The notes under the pieces were generated by a model. It had not been told where the DNA came from, ran no database searches, and was given only the letters and a program-made list of their open reading frames with translations. A program made the position numbers and the translations under genes. A stretch of DNA of 10,052 bases from Clostridium sp. UBA4746. GTDB lineage: Bacteria > Bacillota > Clostridia > Clostridiales > Clostridiaceae. The stretch's first letter is position 1, and every line of letters starts with the position of its first letter. Shown in pieces: positions 5,937 to 10,052 of this stretch. The stretch spans positions 7,614 to 17,665 of the forward strand of contig DHIM01000011.1 in NCBI GenBank assembly GCA_002403785.1, given 5' to 3'.

Positions 5937-5979
5937 GCATGTATATATTATTAATTTTTATATAATCTCTAATATTAGT

Positions 5980-6753
5980 TTATAATCTTAATAATTTATA
6001 GCTTAAATCTATTATATTTTTATTTATAGAAGAATTATGTATAGTTACAATGCCTCTTGTTTTCTTTTCATTTAAAAGGTTATTGCAAGCAAGCTGCCTT
6101 TTTAGTTGATTAACTGTACCTATACTTCCATCAATTATAATAGTTTTTTCTCCAACAATTTTAACTAATTCTTTCTTTATAAAAGGATAATGAGTGCATC
6201 CAAGGACAATAGAAGCTACGTCTAAATGCATAAATTTCTTGAGCTTTCCTCTTAAATATTCTTCAATTTGATGTCCCTCTATAATTCCATTTTCTATGAG
6301 TTCAACGAGTCCCGCACATGGAAGCGATATTATATTTACTTCTTTATTATATTTCTCCATCAAATTACTAAACTTCTTTTCAGCCAAAGTCATAGGAGTT
6401 GCCATAATAATTATACTTTTACCCCTACTGACTTCAACAGCAGGCTTTAATGCTGGCTCTATTCCAATTATAGGAATGTCTGTATATTTATCACGAAGTG
6501 CATCTATAGCCGCACTAGTAGCAGTATTGCAAGCAATTACTACTACTTTTGCTCCCTTACTTAAAAGAAAATCTACTGCATTAAAAGTTAATTTTTTAAC
6601 CTCACTTACATCTTTAGTACCATATGGAGCATTCAACGAGTCTCCGAAATACACAAAGTCTTCGCTTTGAAGTACTCTTAAAGATTCCTTTAACACACTT
6701 ATACCACCCACTCCTGAGTCAAAAAATCCTATTGGTTTTTCTTTATTATTCAT
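5980..6753 (-). CDS. murI: Glutamate racemase
   Basis: The 257-residue enzyme converts L-glutamate to D-glutamate in the cytoplasm, supplying the second residue of the peptidoglycan stem peptide. It is a cofactor-independent racemase using two cysteines as acid and base. Both are present in their family motifs: Cys75 in ACNTATSAA (74-82) and Cys186 in LGCTHYP (184-190), with His188. The N-terminal FFDSGVGGISV (10-20) gives Asp12 and Ser13 of the substrate site, and FGDSLNAPYG (36-45) is the other hallmark. Length is within the usual range and the gene looks intact. ATG is preceded by GGTGGTGAT. It is transcribed alone, away from the divergent 98-residue gene, with its own terminator. Confidence 0.97.
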   Translation of the reverse strand: MNNKEKPIGFFDSGVGGISVLKESLRVLQSEDFVYFGDSLNAPYGTKDVSEVKKLTFNAVDFLLSKGAKVVVIACNTATSAAIDALRDKYTDIPIIGIEPALKPAVEVSRGKSIIIMATPMTLAEKKFSNLMEKYNKEVNIISLPCAGLVELIENGIIEGHQIEEYLRGKLKKFMHLDVASIVLGCTHYPFIKKELVKIVGEKTIIIDGSIGTVNQLKRQLACNNLLNEKKTRGIVTIHNSSINKNIIDLSYKLLRL

Positions 6754-6919
6754 ATAATCACCACCATATTAATATTAACAATTTTACATATAATTTATAA
6801 AAAAAAGATATGTTTACTACATAATCATTTTTCTTAGTCACAAATACGCATAATATTAAATAATATACTATTAAGTATATCCATTTAATTTAAATTATAA
6901 CATAAAAGGAGGGAATGTT

Positions 6920-7216
6920 ATGCCTTCACCACCTAACTTATATAAAATTAAAGATTCAATAAGTAATGGTTTAGAAGCTATATCAAACAAATCTGAAGAT
7001 TTTATTGAAATATCTAAACTTAAATATAAAATTCATCTTGAAGAAAATAGTATGGAAGATATCTACAGAGATATAGGAAAAGATTTATTTAATCTCTTCA
7101 AAACAAACAATCACATTGACCACTCTTTATTAGACTATTGTACCACTTTAAAAAAAATAGAACACCGTATAAAAAATCTTGAAAAAGAACTTAACAAAAT
7201 TAATAATAAGAAATAA
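6920..7216 (+). CDS. Small helical, partly coiled-coil hypothetical protein
   Basis: The 98-residue protein has no membrane segment or signal peptide. After a Pro-rich start (MPSPPNLYKIKDSISNG) it is predicted by eye to be almost wholly helical: EISKLKYKIHLEENSMEDIYRDIGK forms one amphipathic helix, and LKKIEHRIKNLEKELNKINNKK at the C-terminus has the heptad-like spacing of a coiled coil. The pattern of a KLK helix followed by a YxxIGK segment recalls small Firmicute proteins that carry a zinc ribbon after the same helices, but no zinc ribbon cysteines exist here (one Cys only). Function is unknown. The ribosome binding site AAAAGGAGGG (6904-6913) is very strong and sets the ATG, which argues for real and possibly abundant expression. 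The gene is divergent from murI over 166 bp and convergent with the MATE gene. Confidence 0.72.
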   Translation: MPSPPNLYKIKDSISNGLEAISNKSEDFIEISKLKYKIHLEENSMEDIYRDIGKDLFNLFKTNNHIDHSLLDYCTTLKKIEHRIKNLEKELNKINNKK

Positions 7217-7246
7217 ACGCTATAAAACTTTATGATTCTATATAAA

Positions 7247-7303
7247 ATAGTGGTACCTATAGCTCAAATATTTTTTAAGTGTCTATTCTTTAGGTACCAT
7301 TAT
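7247..7303. terminator. Inverted repeat between convergent genes, possible weak terminator
   Basis: TGGTACCTA (7251-7259) pairs exactly with TAGGTACCA (7291-7299), and the stem extends outward to 13 bp with one G-U pair (7247-7303). The loop is about 31 nt and no clear T-run follows on either strand, so it is a poor match to a standard terminator. Its position, 30 nt after the 98-residue gene and 26 nt after the MATE stop codon on the other strand, is right for a shared one. Confidence 0.45.
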
Positions 7304-7329
7304 ATAATCTTCACTGTTTCTCATCTTTT

Positions 7330-8694
7330 TTATATAATAACGTCCTTATCCTCCCCATGTAATTTATTTAGATGTTTAATTTCTACATATATAAATATCG
7401 CCGTTATAATTGATGCCAATGCATCTGAGCTAGGTCCTGACATCCACACACCATTTAATCCAAAAAATCTTGGCAAAATAAACAGCAATGGTAAAAGGAG
7501 TATAACTTGTCTGCTTAGTCCTAAAAATATAGATATATTAGCTTTTCCTATAGCTTGGAAATAGTTAGAACTAACTATTTGAAATCCCACTATAGGAATC
7601 ATAAACAGGTATATTCTCATTCCGTGACTACCTATTGCTATTAGTTCTGGGTCCTGATTAAATAAACTTATAATTTGCTTTGGAAATAACTGAATGAATA
7701 TAAAACCAGTTGTAGTAATTGCTGTAGCTGCTAATATAGCCAGTTTTAGAGTATGTTTTACGCGTCCATATTGTTTTGCCCCATAATTGTATCCAATGAT
7801 TGGTTGGCAACCTTGGTTTATTCCAAAAGTAGGCATTAGTACCATCATAACAACACCCATAATAACCCCCATGGCACCAAGAGCCATGTCTCCCCCATAC
7901 TTTACTAAACTTCTATTAGAAACAATAGTTACTATGCTTGCTGCTAGTTGCATAGAGAATGGGGACATGCCTATAGCCAATATACTTTTTACAACCTTAG
8001 CATTTAATTTTAAATTTTTATAGTGTATTTTTAATACACTACTACCACCAAAGAAATAATATAATACCCATATAGTATTTACTGTTTGCGCGATAACAGT
8101 TGCTATTGCTGATCCTCTAGTTCCCATATGAAATACAAAAATAAAAATCGGCTCCAAAATTATATTTAATATTCCACCAATTAACATGGTAACCATAGCT
8201 ACTCGAGGGTTACCCTCAGATCGTATTGTATTATTAAGTCCAAACCCTACACTTTGAAATATAGATCCTATAAGTATTATTGTTATGTAATCCTTGGCAT
8301 ATGGCAAAGTCCCTTTACTCGCTCCCATTTTTAGTAACATAGGCTCTAAGAATATAAGTCCAAAAACAGTAACCATAAGTGAAAATATAACAAGCAGTGT
8401 GAGGGCATTCCCTAAAATATGTTCTGCATCTTCTTTCTTTTGTTGCCCAAGCTTTATTGATATAAGTGCTGCGCTTCCAATTCCTATAAGCATTGCAAAA
8501 GCCATAATCATAATAGCAATTGGGAATGTAACTGCAACTCCTGATAAGGCAAGTTTACCTACTCCTCGTCCAACAAATACTCTATCCACAACATTATATA
8601 ATCCATTAACGAGCATTCCTACAATGGCTGGAACAGAGAATTTCATAAGTAGTTTGCCTATGTTTTCTTCCCCTAATTGTTTTGACCTGTCCAA
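7330..8694 (-). CDS. MATE family efflux transporter (MepA/NorM-like multidrug exporter)
   Basis: The 454-residue inner membrane protein has about twelve hydrophobic segments in two similar halves, the normal size for the MATE family. Members export cationic drugs, dyes or metabolites in exchange for Na+ or H+. Family marks are the first helix with FSVPAIVGMLVNGLYNVVDR (19-38), NTIRSEGNPR (154-163), ILEPIFIF (178-185) and, in the second half, QGCQPIIGYNYGA (293-305). The overall pattern fits the MepA-type branch common in Firmicutes. The start is TTG at 8694: AAGGAGG (8708-8702) lies 7 nt upstream and no ATG is better placed. It follows the histidine kinase gene by 82 nt with no hairpin, so the two may be one transcript and the kinase may control the exporter. 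The substrate cannot be told from sequence. Confidence 0.93.
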   Translation of the reverse strand: MDRSKQLGEENIGKLLMKFSVPAIVGMLVNGLYNVVDRVFVGRGVGKLALSGVAVTFPIAIMIMAFAMLIGIGSAALISIKLGQQKKEDAEHILGNALTLLVIFSLMVTVFGLIFLEPMLLKMGASKGTLPYAKDYITIILIGSIFQSVGFGLNNTIRSEGNPRVAMVTMLIGGILNIILEPIFIFVFHMGTRGSAIATVIAQTVNTIWVLYYFFGGSSVLKIHYKNLKLNAKVVKSILAIGMSPFSMQLAASIVTIVSNRSLVKYGGDMALGAMGVIMGVVMMVLMPTFGINQGCQPIIGYNYGAKQYGRVKHTLKLAILAATAITTTGFIFIQLFPKQIISLFNQDPELIAIGSHGMRIYLFMIPIVGFQIVSSNYFQAIGKANISIFLGLSRQVILLLPLLFILPRFFGLNGVWMSGPSSDALASIITAIFIYVEIKHLNKLHGEDKDVII

Positions 8695-8701
8695 TTAATT
8701 G

Positions 8702-8708
8702 CCTCCTT
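8702..8708 (-). promoter_or_regulatory. Ribosome binding site that sets the TTG start of the MATE gene
   Basis: A perfect AAGGAGG on the minus strand lies 7 nt before the TTG at 8694-8692, which begins MDRSKQLGEE, a usual MATE N-terminus. Confidence 0.8.
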
Positions 8709-8776
8709 CATCTATATAATATTTCTACATATAACTCTTCTGAATAAGATTTATATGTCGACGTTTTCATCTTCTG

Positions 8777-10052
8777 CTATGATATTTGTTCGTTACCCTT
8801 TAATTTTATTATAAACTTGCAACCTTTATCTAGCCCTTTCGCTAAATGTATATTTCCGCCATGCTTTTCAATTATCGACTTTGATATTGCAAGTCCAAGT
8901 CCTGTACCACCGGTTTTAGAGTTTCTTGAAGCATCTACACGAACAAATGGTTCAAAAATATCTCCCTCAAAGTCATTAGGTATTCCTACACCATTATCTT
9001 CAATGATAATTACTGCTGTGTCTTTTTTTACTAAAAGCTTGATACTAATAGTAATTCCTGGACCATTATACTTAATACTATTTAGTATAATGTTACTTAA
9101 AGCTCTATCTAAATTTTTTCTATCAAATGAAATTATTACTTCATCCTCTGTAATATCAAATTCATATTGAACATCCTTTTGCTCCATCATTGGAACATAT
9201 CCTGCAATCAGCTCTCTTAAAAATTCACCTATATCGCAATTATCCATATCTAATTTATATTCTGTGCTTTCAATTCGAGAAAATTCAAAAAGGTCTTGAA
9301 TTAAATCATTTGCCCGTCTACTATTATTATTGATAACTTTTAATAACTTATTTTTCTCTTCAGGAACAATATCATCATTTTCTAATAAGAATTCTGAATA
9401 ACCCAATATACTTGTTAATGGATTTTTTAAGTCATGAGATATATCAAGAATCATTCTTTTCCTATTTTGTTCTGCTTTTTCCTTTAGTAATCTTTCTTGC
9501 TGTATTTTTTCAGCCATTAAATTAAATGCATCCTGAAGTTGACCTATTTCATTTAAAGAATTAATTTCGACCCGTGCTGAATATTCTCCATTTTTAAAAG
9601 TATTAACCCCTTGTAAAAGCTTCTTTAACGGTTTAACAAAAATCATTGATGTAAGTTTAGAATAAAGTATCATTGTAGATAGTAAAAATACAAATATTAT
9701 AAATGGAAATATTTTCAAGAAGGTAATGCCTCTTTTTATAGGGTTACTAACTTGTTCTAGTTGATCTTTGTGTTCAAGGCCCCAGGTATAGGCATCAAAA
9801 ATACTGTTAGGCATAGCCGTAATTAAAATAAAATCTTGCTTCGTACCATATTTACTAGAATAAAAATAACCATCCTTTAGATTATTATTAATCATATCAC
9901 TATAATACTTTTGTGGGTAAGTGAACCCTACTTTATGTTTACTGCCATTTTCCATAACAATAACTAAGTTTTTATCAAGCACTTCAACATAACCCTTATG
10001 CTTTATAAAGTTTGTTACATTTATATCCTTATAATTTTGCTTTATAATATAC
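8777..10052 (-). CDS. Membrane sensor histidine kinase (N-terminus outside the window)
   Basis: The frame is open to the window edge: 23 further codons precede the GTG at 9982, so that codon is internal and 424 residues are visible. These are the end of an extracytoplasmic sensor domain (1-110), one membrane helix (about 111-133, LKIFPFIIFVFLLSTMILYS), a HAMP linker (about 138-188), then the kinase core. The phosphorylated His206 is in ISHDLKNPLTSILGYSEF; the N box has Asn320 and Asn324 (LSNIILNSIKYN); the G1 box is DNGVGIP (352-358), the F box is FEPFVRVD, and the G2 box is GGTGLGLA (381-388). All catalytic motifs are intact. It should autophosphorylate and pass phosphate to a response regulator, presumably encoded upstream beyond the right edge. 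The MATE exporter gene follows by 82 nt, suggesting control of efflux or of the cell envelope. The signal is unknown. Confidence 0.93.
   Translation of the reverse strand, partial: YIIKQNYKDINVTNFIKHKGYVEVLDKNLVIVMENGSKHKVGFTYPQKYYSDMINNNLKDGYFYSSKYGTKQDFILITAMPNSIFDAYTWGLEHKDQLEQVSNPIKRGITFLKIFPFIIFVFLLSTMILYSKLTSMIFVKPLKKLLQGVNTFKNGEYSARVEINSLNEIGQLQDAFNLMAEKIQQERLLKEKAEQNRKRMILDISHDLKNPLTSILGYSEFLLENDDIVPEEKNKLLKVINNNSRRANDLIQDLFEFSRIESTEYKLDMDNCDIGEFLRELIAGYVPMMEQKDVQYEFDITEDEVIISFDRKNLDRALSNIILNSIKYNGPGITISIKLLVKKDTAVIIIEDNGVGIPNDFEGDIFEPFVRVDASRNSKTGGTGLGLAISKSIIEKHGGNIHLAKGLDKGCKFIIKLKGNEQIS

Noticed and set aside
6268..6670. Open frames of 60 and 124 codons on the plus strand opposite murI
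   Set aside because: They are antisense to an intact, well-conserved gene, have no ribosome binding site, and their composition is that of a reverse-strand shadow.
6850..6900. Possible sporulation-type promoter (CATAATATTA) or TATAAC upstream of the 98-residue gene
   Set aside because: The CATA motif misses the sigma-K consensus and has no matching upstream element. The TATAAC is too close to the ribosome binding site to serve as a -10.
8294..8698. 134-codon plus-strand open frame opposite the MATE gene
   Set aside because: It is a Ser/Ile/Pro-rich antisense shadow with no ribosome binding site; the MATE frame is plainly the real one. The same holds for 7232-7564, 7787-8023 and, opposite the kinase, 8817-9170.
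1..10052. Search for CRISPR repeats, insertion sequences, integrases, tRNA or rRNA genes, and toxin-antitoxin or phage-defence modules
   Set aside because: No regularly spaced repeats, transposase or recombinase motifs, cloverleaf sequences or recognisable defence genes were seen. The HTH regulator has no phage neighbours.

Overview
The window is an AT-rich piece of a low-GC Firmicute chromosome, most likely a Clostridium (sensu stricto) species. The reasons are strong AAGGAGG-type ribosome binding sites, frequent TTG and GTG starts, very AT-rich spacers, and a gene set typical of clostridia: a YkvI-type transporter, a PflX-like radical SAM protein, a DUF3783 protein, and an HTH regulator with a LexA-like C-terminal domain. 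Genus is an inference from style and protein families, not from a marker gene.

Layout from left to right. A divergent minus-strand gene starts at about position 43 and leaves the window at its left edge. An AT-rich divergent spacer with short repeated motifs follows (44-287). Two plus-strand genes come next: the ykvI-like transporter (288-1361) and the radical SAM protein (1432-2370). The latter has a near-consensus promoter overlapping the ykvI stop codon. A 15-bp hairpin (2398-2435) ends this unit and also the convergent PAP2-family phosphatase (2454-3116, minus). Leftward of a 360-bp spacer-plus-terminator stretch lie minus-strand genes: the HTH/LexA-like regulator (3477-4142), DUF3783 (4223-4600), a cyclophilin (4653-5168), a 146-residue protein I do not recognise (5321-5761), and glutamate racemase murI (5980-6753). 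Most are separated by their own hairpin terminators, so they are mainly single-gene units; cyclophilin and DUF3783 are the one pair without a hairpin between them. A 98-residue helical protein (6920-7216, plus) is divergent from murI. The window ends with a minus-strand pair, a sensor histidine kinase (8777 to beyond 10052) and a MATE efflux transporter (7330-8694), which may be co-transcribed.

The genes do not form one pathway. They are housekeeping (peptidoglycan D-glutamate supply, protein folding), membrane transport and lipid phosphate chemistry, regulation, and several poorly characterised conserved proteins. I see no mobile element, CRISPR array, tRNA, rRNA or clear riboswitch, and no convincing sign of a new multi-gene system. 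The points most worth a second look are the regulator whose LexA-like domain has lost its self-cleavage residues, the radical SAM protein with an extra N-terminal cysteine cluster, the kinase-transporter pair, the unrecognised 146-residue protein, and a possible gene remnant near 3153-3258.
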